Below, piece after piece: positions 34,707 to 44,994 of a DNA stretch of 64,000 nucleotides. The DNA is taken from contig NZ_FODC01000006.1 in the NCBI RefSeq assembly GCF_900110275.1, forward strand, positions 1 to 64,000, in the 5' to 3' direction. The position numbers and the translations under genes are program-made. The stretch comes from Duganella sp. CF517. Lineage in GTDB: Bacteria > Pseudomonadota > Gammaproteobacteria > Burkholderiales > Burkholderiaceae_D. The notes beneath the pieces are model-generated. The model was given only the letters and a program-made list of their open reading frames with translations. It had not been told where the DNA came from and ran no database searches. The first letter of the stretch is position 1. Every line of letters begins with the position of its first letter.

Positions 34707-35981
34707 ATGCAGCTGCTTGCCGTCGGCCTCAACCACAACACCGCACCGGTCTCGCTCCGCGAGCAGCTGGCGTTCGCCCCTGACCAGCTCGGCCAGGCGG
34801 TGGTGGCGGCGCGTTCGTGGTTCGAGCGCATCGACCATCGCGGCAGCGACGAGGCGGCGATCCTGTCGACCTGCAACCGCACCGAGCTCTACGCGGCCAG
34901 CCAGGTGCCGGAACCGCTCGACGCCGGCGCCCATTTCCTCGCCGATTTCCACAAACTGAACTACGCCGAACTGCGGCCGCACCTGTATCTGTTGCCGCAG
35001 CACGACGCCGTGCGCCACACCTTCCGCGTCGCCTCCGGGCTCGATTCGATGGTGCTGGGCGAGACGCAGATCCTCGGCCAGATCAAGGACGCGATCCGCA
35101 CCGCCGACGAGGCGGGCGGCCTGGGCACCTATCTGCACCAGCTGTTCCAGCGCAGCTTCTCGGTCGCCAAGGAAGTGCGCAGCACCACCGAGATCGGCGC
35201 CCACAGCGTGTCGATGGCCGCCGCCGCCGTGCGCCTGTCGCAGCGCATCTTCGACAAGATCTCCGAGCAGAACGTGCTGTTCATCGGTGCCGGCGAAATG
35301 ATCGAACTGTGCGCCACCCACTTCGCGGCGCAGAATCCGAAATCCATCACCATCGCCAACCGCACGCTCGAACGCGGCGAGCTGCTGGCGCACCGCTACG
35401 GCGGCCGCGCGATCCGCCTGGCCGACCTGCAGGACAAGCTGCACCAGTACGACATCGTCATCTCGTGCACCGCCTCGTCGCTGCCGCTGATCGGCCTTGG
35501 CATGGTGGAGCGGGCGATCAAGGCGCGCCGCCACAAGCCGATGTTCATGGTCGATCTGGCCGTGCCGCGCGATATCGAGCCGGAAGTGTCGCGCCTGAAC
35601 GACGCCTTCCTGTACACCGTCGACGACCTGGGCAAGGTGGTGCAGACCGGGATGGAGAACCGCCAGGCCGCCGTCGCCCAGGCCGAGGCGATCATCGAGA
35701 CGCGGGTGCAGTCGTTCATGCACTGGATCGACGACCGCGCCGTGGTGCCGGTGATTCAAAGTTTGCAGGAAAACGGCGAGGCGCTGCGCCAGATCGAACT
35801 GGAACGCGCCCGCAAGATGCTGGCCAAGGGCGAGGATATCGACGCCGTCCTCGAAGCCCTGTCCAAAGGCCTGACGGCGAAATTCATGCATGGTCCGCAG
35901 CAGGCGCTGCACCGTGCCCAGGGCGACGAGCGCGCCCACCTGGCCGAGCTGCTGCCGCAGCTGTTCCGCGGCCGTCGTTAG
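34707..35981 (+). CDS. hemA: Glutamyl-tRNA reductase
   Basis: A 424-residue enzyme that reduces glutamyl-tRNA to glutamate-1-semialdehyde, the first step of C5 haem synthesis. Catalytic Cys56 lies in STCNRTE, GLDSMVLGETQILGQIK follows, NADPH fold FIGAGEMIELCA is in the middle, and a C-terminal dimerisation helix follows. The start at 34707 (MQLLAVGLNHNTAPVS) matches the family. Frames open further upstream do not. prfA follows 116 bases later. Confidence 0.95.
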   Translation: MQLLAVGLNHNTAPVSLREQLAFAPDQLGQAVVAARSWFERIDHRGSDEAAILSTCNRTELYAASQVPEPLDAGAHFLADFHKLNYAELRPHLYLLPQHDAVRHTFRVASGLDSMVLGETQILGQIKDAIRTADEAGGLGTYLHQLFQRSFSVAKEVRSTTEIGAHSVSMAAAAVRLSQRIFDKISEQNVLFIGAGEMIELCATHFAAQNPKSITIANRTLERGELLAHRYGGRAIRLADLQDKLHQYDIVISCTASSLPLIGLGMVERAIKARRHKPMFMVDLAVPRDIEPEVSRLNDAFLYTVDDLGKVVQTGMENRQAAVAQAEAIIETRVQSFMHWIDDRAVVPVIQSLQENGEALRQIELERARKMLAKGEDIDAVLEALSKGLTAKFMHGPQQALHRAQGDERAHLAELLPQLFRGRR

Positions 35982-36097
35982 CGACCCCGCCGCACACCGC
36001 AAGGCCGACCGCGCATGCCGCCGGTCGGCGCCGAACCGCCCCCCGCGCCGCGTCCCTGCGGCATCCGCCTCACCCCTTACAGAATACCGAATACGCT

Positions 36098-37174
36098 ATG
36101 AAACCATCCATGCTGTCCAAGCTCGATCAATTGGCCAACCGCCTGGTCGAACTCGATGAACTGCTGATGTCCGAAGGCGCGACCAGCAATATGGACGCCT
36201 ATCGCAAGATGACCCGCGAGCACGCCGAACTCGGTCCGCTGGTGGCGCTGTACAACGCCTACCAGGAAGCCATCGGCGACGGCGCCGCCGCCCAGGAGAT
36301 GCTGTCCGATCCGGAGATGAAGGAATTCGCGCAGGACGAGATCGAAGCGTCCAAGGCCCGCATGGCGGAGCTGGAAATCGAGCTGCAAAAAATGCTGCTG
36401 CCGAAGGACGCCAACGACGAGCGCAACATCTTCCTCGAAATCCGCGCCGGCACCGGCGGCGACGAATCGGCCTTGTTCGCCGGCGACCTGCTGCGCATGT
36501 ATACCCGCTTCGCCGAGCGCAATCGCTGGCAGGTCGAAGTGGTGTCGGAATCGGCGTCCGACCTGGGCGGCTACCGCGAGGTGATCGTGCGCCTGGTCGG
36601 CAACGGCGTCTACGCCAAGCTGAAGTTCGAATCCGGCGGCCACCGCGTGCAGCGCGTGCCGGCCACCGAAACGCAGGGCCGCATCCACACCTCCGCCTGC
36701 ACCGTGGCGGTGATGCCGGAGGCGGACGAAGTCGAAGACGTCAACATCAATCCGGCCGACCTGCGCATCGACACCTTCCGCGCCTCCGGCGCCGGCGGTC
36801 AGCACATCAACAAGACCGATTCGGCGGTGCGCCTGACCCACCTGCCGACCGGGATCGTGGTCGAATGCCAGGACGACCGCTCGCAGCACAAGAACAAGGC
36901 GCAGGCGATGAAGGTGCTGGCCGCGCGCATCAAGGACGTACAGCTGCGCGAGCAGCAATCGAAGGAAGCGGCCACCCGCAAGAGCCTGATCGGCTCGGGC
37001 GACCGCAGCGAGCGGATACGCACCTATAACTTCCCGCAGGGCCGCATGACGGACCACCGCATCAACCTGACCTTGTACAAGCTCGATTTCATCATGGACG
37101 GCGACCTGACGGAGCTGACCAACGCGCTGGCGGCCGAGCACCAGGCCGAGTTGCTGGCGGCGCTGGGCGACTGA
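36098..37174 (+). CDS. prfA: Peptide chain release factor 1
   Basis: A 358-residue class I release factor that reads UAA and UAG. The anticodon-like PAT tripeptide is in RVPATETQ, and the GGQ loop is in GAGGQHINKT. PrmC, encoded downstream, methylates this Gln. Start ATG 36098 (MKPSMLSKLDQLANRL). It forms the usual hemA-prfA-(dsbB)-prmC order. Confidence 0.96.
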   Translation: MKPSMLSKLDQLANRLVELDELLMSEGATSNMDAYRKMTREHAELGPLVALYNAYQEAIGDGAAAQEMLSDPEMKEFAQDEIEASKARMAELEIELQKMLLPKDANDERNIFLEIRAGTGGDESALFAGDLLRMYTRFAERNRWQVEVVSESASDLGGYREVIVRLVGNGVYAKLKFESGGHRVQRVPATETQGRIHTSACTVAVMPEADEVEDVNINPADLRIDTFRASGAGGQHINKTDSAVRLTHLPTGIVVECQDDRSQHKNKAQAMKVLAARIKDVQLREQQSKEAATRKSLIGSGDRSERIRTYNFPQGRMTDHRINLTLYKLDFIMDGDLTELTNALAAEHQAELLAALGD

Positions 37175-37259
37175 TACCGGACATCGGCATTAAGAGCCGC
37201 CTAAGACCGCAACGCCGGTGATGTGCGAAAATCACGCGACTCACTACAACGGATAAAAC

Positions 37260-37733
37260 ATGAACCAGTCCCGCTCCCTGCTGCTGTTTATCGCCTTCGC
37301 CAGCTTCGGCCTGATCGCCGTCGCCCTGTATCTGCAGCATGGCCTCGACATGCTTCCGTGTCCGCTGTGCGTGATCCAGCGCTACCTGTTCCTGGCGATC
37401 GGCATCGCCTCGCTGGTCGGCGCGTATATCAGCAAGCCGAAAATCGGCGCCGGCGTCGGCCTGCTGGCCGCGCTGGGCGGGCTGTATTACGCCGGCGACC
37501 ACCTGTACGTGCTGGCCAACCCCGGCCTGTCGTGCGGCATCGACCCGATGGAGACCTTCCTCAACAAGATCCCCACCGCCACCTACCTGCCCTTCCTGTT
37601 CCGGGCCGACGGCTTGTGCGAGGACGCGCTGGCGCCGTGGTTCGGGCTGGCGATTCCGCAGTGGTCCTTCATCTGGTTCGCCTTCTTCGCCCTGGCGCTG
37701 GCATGGGCCCTGCTGCGGCGCCCGCGCGCATGA
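37260..37733 (+). CDS. dsbB: Disulfide bond formation protein B
   Basis: A 157-residue inner-membrane quinone reductase that re-oxidises DsbA. Four hydrophobic helices. The first redox pair is C34-P-L-C37, the second is C92 and C120 in the second periplasmic loop. All catalytic Cys are present. Its stop overlaps the prmC start (ATGA), so it is inserted between prfA and prmC and coupled to the latter. Confidence 0.93.
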   Translation: MNQSRSLLLFIAFASFGLIAVALYLQHGLDMLPCPLCVIQRYLFLAIGIASLVGAYISKPKIGAGVGLLAALGGLYYAGDHLYVLANPGLSCGIDPMETFLNKIPTATYLPFLFRADGLCEDALAPWFGLAIPQWSFIWFAFFALALAWALLRRPRA

Positions 37734-38569
37734 TCGACCGACTCGGCGCCATCGGGGCCGGCGTCACCGTCGGCGCCCTGCAAATCCAGTCGCTGCTCGA
37801 CGCGCTGGATAACCGCATCCTGCTGTGCCACGCGCTGGGCCTGACCCGCGTCGGCCTGATCACCCAATCGGAGCGTGCGCTGGCCGCCGACGAGGCGCAG
37901 CGCTTCGCCGCGCTGGTGCAGCGCCGCCTGGACGGCGAACCGATCGCCTACATCGTCGGCCAGCGCGAATTTTTCGGCCTGCCGTTCGAAGTCGGCGCCG
38001 CCGTGCTGATCCCCCGTCCCGACACCGAACTGCTGGTCGAGCTGGCCCTGGAGCGCCTGCCGCCGTCGGGCCGGGTGCTCGACATGGGCACCGGCAGCGG
38101 CGCCATCGCCGTCGCCCTGGCCCACACGCGGCGGGACGCCGACGTCACCGCCCTCGATGTCAGCGCCGAGGCGCTGGCCGTGGCGCGCCGCAACGCCGCC
38201 GCCAACGGCGCCCGCGTCGCCTTCCTGCACAGCGACTGGTACGCGGCGCTGGAGGCAAAGCCGCCGTTCGACGTCATCGCCTCCAACCCGCCGTACATCG
38301 CCAGCGGCGACCGCCATCTGTCCGAGGGCGACTTGCGCTACGAGCCGGTGGGCGCGCTGACCGACCACGCCGACGGCCTGTCGGCGCTGCGCATCATCGT
38401 CGCCGGCGCGAAGGCGCGTTTGAAGCCGGGCGGCTGGCTGCTGATGGAACACGGCTACGACCAGTCGGCGGCCGTGCGGGAGTTATTATCCGGACAAGGT
38501 TACACCGACGTGCAAAGCTGGACCGACCTGGCCGGCATCGAGCGCGTGACCGGTGCGCGAGCGCACTGA
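37730..38569 (+). CDS. prmC: Release factor glutamine methyltransferase
   Basis: A 279-residue SAM-dependent enzyme that methylates the GGQ glutamine of RF1/RF2. Motif I is LDMGTGSGAIA and the catalytic NPPY is in SNPPYIASG. Start ATG 37730 overlaps the dsbB stop. The N-terminal helical domain has QREFFGLPF. Confidence 0.95.
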   Translation: MIDRLGAIGAGVTVGALQIQSLLDALDNRILLCHALGLTRVGLITQSERALAADEAQRFAALVQRRLDGEPIAYIVGQREFFGLPFEVGAAVLIPRPDTELLVELALERLPPSGRVLDMGTGSGAIAVALAHTRRDADVTALDVSAEALAVARRNAAANGARVAFLHSDWYAALEAKPPFDVIASNPPYIASGDRHLSEGDLRYEPVGALTDHADGLSALRIIVAGAKARLKPGGWLLMEHGYDQSAAVRELLSGQGYTDVQSWTDLAGIERVTGARAH

Positions 38570-38742
38570 CAAGCGCCCCTCCCCCGGGGTATGCTGGCTT
38601 TGCGCCACCTCCCCCACTATTTGATAAACTAGCAAGCGATCTTTGGTGATGGCCAACTTTTGGCTTCGCCGACGCGTTTGCCCGTTTTCGGTTAATCTCG
38701 CACCTCACAGTTTGTTTGATGCAACACGAAAGGAAGATCCAA

Positions 38743-40341
38743 TTGTCCAATCTACTGACTCGCCGCCTGGCACTGCTGGCCAAGCCAGAGCACCGCGCGG
38801 TGCTCGGCGGCTTGCGTGGCATCGAGCGCGAAACGCTGCGAGTTGACCGGCAAGGCCACCTGGCCGCCACCCCGCATCCAGTGGCCATGGGCTCGGCCCT
38901 GACGCATCCGCAAATCACCACCGATTACGCCGAGGCGCTGCTGGAGTTCATCACGCCGGCCGAGAAGGACATCGCCACCACCATCGAAAAGCTCGATGGC
39001 ATCCACCGCTACGCCTACAGCAAATTGGGCGACGAGCTGTTATGGAGCCAGTCGATGCCATGCCAGCTGCCGGGCGAGGAAGACATCGAGATCGCCTGGT
39101 ACGGCAGCTCCAATCTGGGCACGCTCAAACATGTCTACCGCCGCGGCCTGGCGCTGCGCTACGGTAAGGCGATGCAGTGCATCGCCGGCATCCACTACAA
39201 CTACTCGCTCGACGAACGCCTGTGGCGCGTGCTGGCGGAGAACGAACCGGCCGAAAAGCGCCTGTCGAAGAAGGGCTATCAGTCGGAAGCCTACCTGGCG
39301 ACCATCCGCAACTTCCGGCGTTACAGCTGGCTGCTGATGTATCTGTTCGGCGCCTCGCCGGTGCTGTCGACCGGCTTCCTGCGCGGCCGCCCGCACAAGC
39401 TCGAAACGCTGTCCGAGGACACGCTGTACCTGCCCTACGCCACCAGCCTGCGCATGAGCGACCTGGGTTACCAGAACGACGCGCAATCGGGTCTGAGCCC
39501 GCACGAGAACTGTTTGGACAGTTACGTCGCGGCGCTGACCAAGGCCGTCAACCAGCCGTACGCGCCTTACGCGGAACTGGGCACCAAGCGCGGCGACGAA
39601 TGGATACAGCTCAGCACCAACGTGCTGCAGATCGAAAACGAGTACTACTCCACCATCCGTCCCAAGCGCGTCATCCACACCGGCGAACGGCCGATCCAGG
39701 CGCTGTGCGCGCGCGGCGTGCAATACATCGAAGTGCGCTGCATGGACGTCGACCCGTTCGAACCGGTCGGCATCAGCGTCGAAGCGGGCCGCTTCCTCGA
39801 CGCCTTCCTGCTGTTCTGCGCGCTGGAGGAAAGCCCGAAGATCACGCCGGAGGACAGCCTGCGCCACACCCGCAACTTCGCCCGCACCGTCAAGGAAGGC
39901 CGCCGTCCCGGCCTGACCTTGACCAACGACGACGGCGAGATCGGCCTGCAACGCTGGGGCGCCGAACTGCTCGAACGCATCCGCCCGGCCGCCGAGCTTC
40001 TGGACTCGCTGCGCGGCGACAGCGCGCACGCCGACGCCATGGCGTCGCAGGCGGCCAAGCTGGCCGACGCCAGCCTGACGCCGTCGGCCAAGGTGCTGGC
40101 GACCCTGCAAGCGAACGGCAAGTCGTTCGCCGCCTTCGGACTGGCGCAGAGCGAAAAGCACGCCGCCTACTTCCGCGGCCATGCGCCGGGCGCCGGCGAC
40201 GCGGCGTATTTCGACGGCCTGGCCGCCGCCTCGCTGGCCGAACAGGCCGAGATGGAAGCCGCCCCGCAAGGCAATTTCGACGATTATGTCGCGGCCTACC
40301 GCGCCAGCAATTTGTGCCACTCCAGCGTCGACTGCGACTAA
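38743..40341 (+). CDS. gshA: Glutamate-cysteine ligase
   Basis: A 532-residue ligase of the proteobacterial GshA family (E. coli 518), the first step of glutathione synthesis. Conserved parts are RGIERETLRV, TDYAEALLEFITP, WYGSSNLGTLKHVYRRGLA (given in part) and YIEVRCMDVDPF. I choose TTG 38743 (read as MSNLLTRRL) because AGGA lies 9 bases upstream and family N-termini start there. An ATG at 38719 without a ribosome site is the alternative. Confidence 0.92.
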   Translation: MSNLLTRRLALLAKPEHRAVLGGLRGIERETLRVDRQGHLAATPHPVAMGSALTHPQITTDYAEALLEFITPAEKDIATTIEKLDGIHRYAYSKLGDELLWSQSMPCQLPGEEDIEIAWYGSSNLGTLKHVYRRGLALRYGKAMQCIAGIHYNYSLDERLWRVLAENEPAEKRLSKKGYQSEAYLATIRNFRRYSWLLMYLFGASPVLSTGFLRGRPHKLETLSEDTLYLPYATSLRMSDLGYQNDAQSGLSPHENCLDSYVAALTKAVNQPYAPYAELGTKRGDEWIQLSTNVLQIENEYYSTIRPKRVIHTGERPIQALCARGVQYIEVRCMDVDPFEPVGISVEAGRFLDAFLLFCALEESPKITPEDSLRHTRNFARTVKEGRRPGLTLTNDDGEIGLQRWGAELLERIRPAAELLDSLRGDSAHADAMASQAAKLADASLTPSAKVLATLQANGKSFAAFGLAQSEKHAAYFRGHAPGAGDAAYFDGLAAASLAEQAEMEAAPQGNFDDYVAAYRASNLCHSSVDCD

Positions 40342-40362
40342 CCACAACCCAACGGGACGCCC

Positions 40363-41406
40363 GTGCTCACCTTCTACAACGAGCTGCATGCGCAGCACCG
40401 GGGACGCCACGAGATTTTTCGCGGCGAGCTGGTGCCGTGCTTCGAGAAGCCGGAGCGGGCCGACTCGGTGCTGGCGGAGCTGGGCCGGCGCGGCCTTGGC
40501 CGCATCGTCACGCCGCACGGCGTGCCGTTGATGTCCCTGGAGCGCATCCACACGCCGCGCTATCTGCATTTCCTGCGCACCGCGTGGAGCGAGTGGCTGG
40601 CGCTCGATCCGGCCAACGCGCAAAAGGACGCCTTCCCGGCCGTCTGGCCGGTGCGCACGCTGCGCGACGACATCGAGCCGGATAACTTCTGCGCCAAACT
40701 CGGTTTGTACTCGATGGACAGCGGCACCCCGCTGACGGCGGGCACCTGGACCGCCGCCAAGACCGGCGCCGACTGCGCGGTCAACGCCGCGCACGCGCTG
40801 CGGCTCGGCGAGCGCGGCGCGTTCGTGCTGAGCCGCCCGCCGGGCCACCACGCCGGCGCCGATTTCTTCGGTGGCTACTGCTTCCTGAACAATGCCGCGC
40901 TGGCCGCGCAGCACATGCTCGACGACGGCGCCAAAAAGGTCGCCATCATCGACATCGACTACCACCACGGCAACGGTACGCAGAGCATTTTCTATGGGCG
41001 CGACGACGTGTTGTTCGTGTCCATCCACGCCGATCCGCGCAGCGAGTATCCGTTTTACCTGGGGCACGCCGATGAACGCGGCGAAGGCGCGGGCCAGGGC
41101 TTCAATATGAATCTGCCTTTGGCGGCGGGCAGCTCGGTCAAGGCCTGGTTCACGGCGCTGGAGACGGCCTGCATCCGCATCGGCGGCTACGCGCCGGACG
41201 CGCTGGTGGTATCGCTGGGCGTGGACACGTTCGCCGGCGATCCGCTGTCGCGCTTCGCGCTGCAAAGCGCGGATTACCTGAAGGTGGGCGAGCGGCTGGC
41301 GTACCTGAACCTGCCGACCGCCTTCATCTTCGAAGGCGGCTACGCGGTCAAGGAGCTGGGCACCAACGTCGTCAACGTCCTCGAAGGCTACGAGACCGCG
41401 CTGTAG
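40363..41406 (+). CDS. Histone-deacetylase-family amidohydrolase (acetylpolyamine type)
   Basis: A 347-residue zinc deacetylase. The motifs RPPGHHAG, IIDIDYHHGNGTQ (zinc Asp/His) and HADPRSEYPFYLGHADERG match acetylpolyamine amidohydrolases rather than acetoin-type AcuC. The predicted substrates are acetylputrescine-type compounds. It starts with GTG 21 bases after gshA, so it may share its transcript. Cytoplasmic. Confidence 0.85.
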   Translation: MLTFYNELHAQHRGRHEIFRGELVPCFEKPERADSVLAELGRRGLGRIVTPHGVPLMSLERIHTPRYLHFLRTAWSEWLALDPANAQKDAFPAVWPVRTLRDDIEPDNFCAKLGLYSMDSGTPLTAGTWTAAKTGADCAVNAAHALRLGERGAFVLSRPPGHHAGADFFGGYCFLNNAALAAQHMLDDGAKKVAIIDIDYHHGNGTQSIFYGRDDVLFVSIHADPRSEYPFYLGHADERGEGAGQGFNMNLPLAAGSSVKAWFTALETACIRIGGYAPDALVVSLGVDTFAGDPLSRFALQSADYLKVGERLAYLNLPTAFIFEGGYAVKELGTNVVNVLEGYETAL

Positions 41407-41416
41407 GCGACCGGCC

Positions 41417-42502
41417 CTACTTCATCGCCTTGAAGACGTAATCGGTCAGCAGCTTGTCGGTGATCGCGTGCGGCGAGCGGACCTGAAAATTGGTCGTCGT
41501 GATGACCGCCACCATGCGCTGCTCCGGCATGACCACCACCTTGTTGCCGCCATTCCCCTGCATCATCACCGTGCGATAGGTCTTGCCCTCCAGCGCATAG
41601 CGCTTGATCCACCACCAGTAACCATAATCGGTGCTGTCGTCGACCCGCACGTGCGGCGCCGTCGATTGCCGCACCCACTGCTCGGAGATCACGCGTTTGC
41701 CCTGCCACACGCCGCCATCGAGATACAGCTGGCCAAGCTTGAGCAGATCGCGGCTGCGCAAGGCCAGGCCGCCGCCGGTCATCGCCGTCCCGGCGGGCGT
41801 GTATTGCCACTGCAGTTTGCTGATGCCCAGTGGGTTGAACAGCGTGCGTTGCGCAAAATGGTCGACTTTTTCGCCGGTGGCCTTCTCCAGCAAAGGCCCC
41901 ATCAAGGTCGGACCGGCGGTGCAGTAGGAAAAACTGCGGCCGTAGGGAGAGTCCTTCGGCTTCGGCGTCCAGGCGGGGAAGCCCCTGATCGGCAGGTCCA
42001 GCGCGAACTGGGTCCAGTCCTCGATCAGGTACATGCTTTCCTCGTTGCCGCGCGAGTACTGGTTTTGATCGTCGCATTCGAGCATGGAACTCATGCTCAG
42101 CAAGTCTTCGATGGTGATCCTGGCCTTGCGCGGGTCGGGATAACGCACCGGCTGCCGCTCGGGGAAGAAGTCGAACACCGGCGCCGCCACGCCGGACAGG
42201 CTGCCCTTGTCGATCGCGATCCCCACCAGCATGTCGGTCACGCTCTTGGTCACGGAGCGCGTGTTGCGCAGGGCGGCCTCGCCCCCGGCGTCGAAGTAGG
42301 CCTCGTACACCAGCTTACCGTCGCTGGCGATCAGAATGCTAGTGATCTGCTTGAAGTCGCCCTTGCGCACCGCCGCGTCCATCGCCTCCAGCGAGCGCGG
42401 ATCGAGGCCGGCGTCGGAGGGCGTGGCGTAGCCCCATTCCTCGGCCGCCATGGGGGTCGTCGTCACGCCCGCCAACATCAAGGAAACAAGAGTTCCGCGC
42501 AT
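41417..42502 (-). CDS. Secreted serine hydrolase, class C beta-lactamase fold
   Basis: A 361-residue protein with signal peptide (PMAA-EE) and nucleophile motif SVTK in RNTRSVTKSVTDML. It belongs to the EstB/PBP-like serine hydrolases. The second motif is SYCTAG where class C enzymes have Y-x-N, so true beta-lactamase action is doubtful. The start at 42502 is preferred (GGGTGG upstream). The frame is open from TTG 42520. Convergent with the deacetylase, 10 bases apart. Confidence 0.8.
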   Translation of the reverse strand: MRGTLVSLMLAGVTTTPMAAEEWGYATPSDAGLDPRSLEAMDAAVRKGDFKQITSILIASDGKLVYEAYFDAGGEAALRNTRSVTKSVTDMLVGIAIDKGSLSGVAAPVFDFFPERQPVRYPDPRKARITIEDLLSMSSMLECDDQNQYSRGNEESMYLIEDWTQFALDLPIRGFPAWTPKPKDSPYGRSFSYCTAGPTLMGPLLEKATGEKVDHFAQRTLFNPLGISKLQWQYTPAGTAMTGGGLALRSRDLLKLGQLYLDGGVWQGKRVISEQWVRQSTAPHVRVDDSTDYGYWWWIKRYALEGKTYRTVMMQGNGGNKVVVMPEQRMVAVITTTNFQVRSPHAITDKLLTDYVFKAMK

Positions 42503-42555
42503 AGGCCACCCGTCGTTCAAATTGAAGTGAGGCGGCTAGCACCCGGCCGCGGTCC

Positions 42556-44994
42556 TCAGTATACATCGCGGCGATAGCGGCTCGTCTCGATCAGATCGTC
42601 GAGCGCGGCGCGGCCGATGATTTCCTCCAGCGCGGCCTCGACGCCGCCGGCCATGCCCTGCAAACTGCCGCAGACATACAGCACGGCGCCCTCGGCGATC
42701 CAGGCGCGCAAGGTGTCGGCCTTGGTGCGCATGCGGTCCTGCACGTACTCGCCGCCGGAGACGTCGCGCGAGAACACCAGGTCCAGCTCCGGCAGGAAAC
42801 CGCGCTCGCGGTAATCGCGAAGCTCGTCGGCGCAAATGCTGTCGAACTCGCGCTGGCGCTCGCCGAAAATCAGCCAGTTGCGGCGCACGCCGCCGCGTAC
42901 GCGCGCGCGCAGATGCGAGCGCAGGCCGGCCATGCCGGAACCGTTACCGATGTAGATGCTCGGCAGCGGCTGCGGATGCGCGTCGAAAGAGGGATTGGCC
43001 ACCAGGCGCACGCGCACCGCGTCGCCCGGCGCAGCCTGCGCCGTCAGCCAGCCGGAGGCCAGGCCCAGGCCCCGTTCATGTTTGACCTGGCGCACCAGCA
43101 GCTGCATGCCGCCGTCGGACGGCAGCGACGCCAGCGAATAGCGGCGCGGCGCGATGGCCTGGCGCTGCGCGTCGCTGGCGCCGGCCGGCGTGTAGTGGCC
43201 CGGCCAGACGTCGACCAGCGCGCCCGGTTGCCAGTTGGCGGCGGCTTCCGCATCGCCGGCGCACAGCGTGATTTCGTACAGCCCGTCGCCGACGCTGCCG
43301 GGGTTGAGCAGCTCGCGCTCCATCAGCGTCCAGTTGGTATAGTCCGACTCCGCCACCGCCGCCGACAGCGACACCTCGGCCGAATCGCCGCCGATCAGCT
43401 CACGCAAGGTGTGCGACCAGCGCGCCAGGGCGCCGGCGTCGCCGTTGTCGACTTCGATCATCGGATGCAGCGGACGCGCGCCCATCACGCGCAGGCGCTG
43501 GTCCAGCGTCTGGCCGAAGCCGCAGAACTGCACATAATTGCGGTCGCCCAGCGCCAGCACCGCGTACTGCATGTGCGCCAGCTCCTCCGCCGCCGTTTGC
43601 AGCAGGCGGCTGAAGCGGCGCGCGCCGTCCGGCGGTTCGCCTTCGCCGAAGCTGCTGGCGACGAACAGCGCGCGCCGGTACTTGACCAGCTGCGGCGGCG
43701 TCAGTTTTTCCAGCGAATGCACGTGGACCGGCACACCGGCCTTCTGCAGGGCCGCCGCGCTTTGCAGCGCCAGCCGCTCGGCCTGGCCGGTCTGGCTGGC
43801 GTAGGCCATCAGCACCGGCTCAAGAGCGTCATCGGCGACGTTGGCAGCGGCGGCGGCGAACTGCGCCCGCTCGGCTTGCGCGATGCGTTTCTGGCGTCGG
43901 CGGTTCAGGTACAACATCCAGCCGGTGATCGCGAAGCCCGGCAGCGCCAGACTGGTAAGGAACATGAACAGACGGCCGGGCAAGCCGAAATACGTCCCCA
44001 GATGCAGCGGATAAATGGTCGACTGCGCGCGCGCGCCGATCGTCATGCCGCGATACGGCTCGTTCTTGATGATGACGCCGGTCTGCTGGTTGACCGACAT
44101 GCGGCCGCGCGCGCGCACATGCGGCGCGTCGTTGGCCACCCACAGGATCTGGAGCGGCTGGGTGGCGCGCTCCGGCGGCCGCAGGAAGGCCATCTTCCAA
44201 TCCGGCGCGGCCTGCTGGAAGGTCGCCCAGCTTGCGGCGAGGTCGGGCTGCTCGGCGGCGGCCTTCGGCGGCTTGACGCCTTTCGGCTTCGGCGCGGTGG
44301 CCACGCGCGGCGGACGGGTGGTGCCCAGCCAGCCGTCGACCGTGTCGCGCAACACATCGAAGCTCCAGTACAAACCGGTCAATGTAAAGACCACGTACGC
44401 CACCAGCGCCCAGGTGCCGGCCACCGAGTGCAGCCCCCACAGGAAGGATCGGCCTTTGAGGCGGGTGTCGAAGGTCAGCCAGGTGCGCCAGTCCAGCGCG
44501 CGGCGCGGCCAGCGCAGATACAGGCCGCTCAGCGACAGCCCCAGAAGGCAGATCGCCAGGATGCCCAGCACGATGCGGCCGACGTCGCGCGGCAGCAGCA
44601 GGTGGCGGTGCAGCGACTCCACCCACTCGAAAACCTCGTCGTAATGCAGCGGCGGCAGCAGCGCACCGGTGTACGGATTGAGATAAATCGTTTCGCCATG
44701 TTCGGCGCCGGGCGCCGGCGCCATGGTCACGCGCGCGGTGGTACCGGGTTCGGTGTAGACGATGATGCCGGTGATGCGCGCCTCCGGATGCAGCAGTTTG
44801 GTCGCCTGCGCGATCCGCGGCGGCGCCAGCACGGGCGCCGACGCGTCCACCGGCACGTGTATCACGCCCGGATTCAACAGGTCCAGTATCTCTTCGCGGA
44901 ACGCGAGGATGGCGCCGGTGAGCCCGATCAGTATCAGGATCGTGCCGGCGGTGATGCCGACAAACCAGTGCAGCTGGAACCAGAGTTTTTTCAC
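42556..44994 (-). CDS. PepSY-flavodoxin-FNR fusion reductase
   Basis: An 812-residue inner-membrane flavoprotein. PepSY-type membrane domain with about four helices (1-370, starting LWFQLHWFVGITAG). Then a flavodoxin domain (about 385-535, MAYASQTGQAERLA, SSFGEGEPPDG). Last, a CysJ-like FAD/NADPH reductase (RYSLASLP, YIGNGSGMAGLR, YVCGS, end RYRRDVY). This layout fits ferric-siderophore reductases. The start overlaps the receptor stop (ATGA) in a Fur-controlled pair. Confidence 0.88.
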   Translation of the reverse strand: MKKLWFQLHWFVGITAGTILILIGLTGAILAFREEILDLLNPGVIHVPVDASAPVLAPPRIAQATKLLHPEARITGIIVYTEPGTTARVTMAPAPGAEHGETIYLNPYTGALLPPLHYDEVFEWVESLHRHLLLPRDVGRIVLGILAICLLGLSLSGLYLRWPRRALDWRTWLTFDTRLKGRSFLWGLHSVAGTWALVAYVVFTLTGLYWSFDVLRDTVDGWLGTTRPPRVATAPKPKGVKPPKAAAEQPDLAASWATFQQAAPDWKMAFLRPPERATQPLQILWVANDAPHVRARGRMSVNQQTGVIIKNEPYRGMTIGARAQSTIYPLHLGTYFGLPGRLFMFLTSLALPGFAITGWMLYLNRRRQKRIAQAERAQFAAAAANVADDALEPVLMAYASQTGQAERLALQSAAALQKAGVPVHVHSLEKLTPPQLVKYRRALFVASSFGEGEPPDGARRFSRLLQTAAEELAHMQYAVLALGDRNYVQFCGFGQTLDQRLRVMGARPLHPMIEVDNGDAGALARWSHTLRELIGGDSAEVSLSAAVAESDYTNWTLMERELLNPGSVGDGLYEITLCAGDAEAAANWQPGALVDVWPGHYTPAGASDAQRQAIAPRRYSLASLPSDGGMQLLVRQVKHERGLGLASGWLTAQAAPGDAVRVRLVANPSFDAHPQPLPSIYIGNGSGMAGLRSHLRARVRGGVRRNWLIFGERQREFDSICADELRDYRERGFLPELDLVFSRDVSGGEYVQDRMRTKADTLRAWIAEGAVLYVCGSLQGMAGGVEAALEEIIGRAALDDLIETSRYRRDVY

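Noticed and set aside
41417..42502. Second beta-lactamase of class C
   Set aside because: It has the SxxK nucleophile, but SYCTAG replaces Y-x-N, so I call it only a serine hydrolase with this fold.
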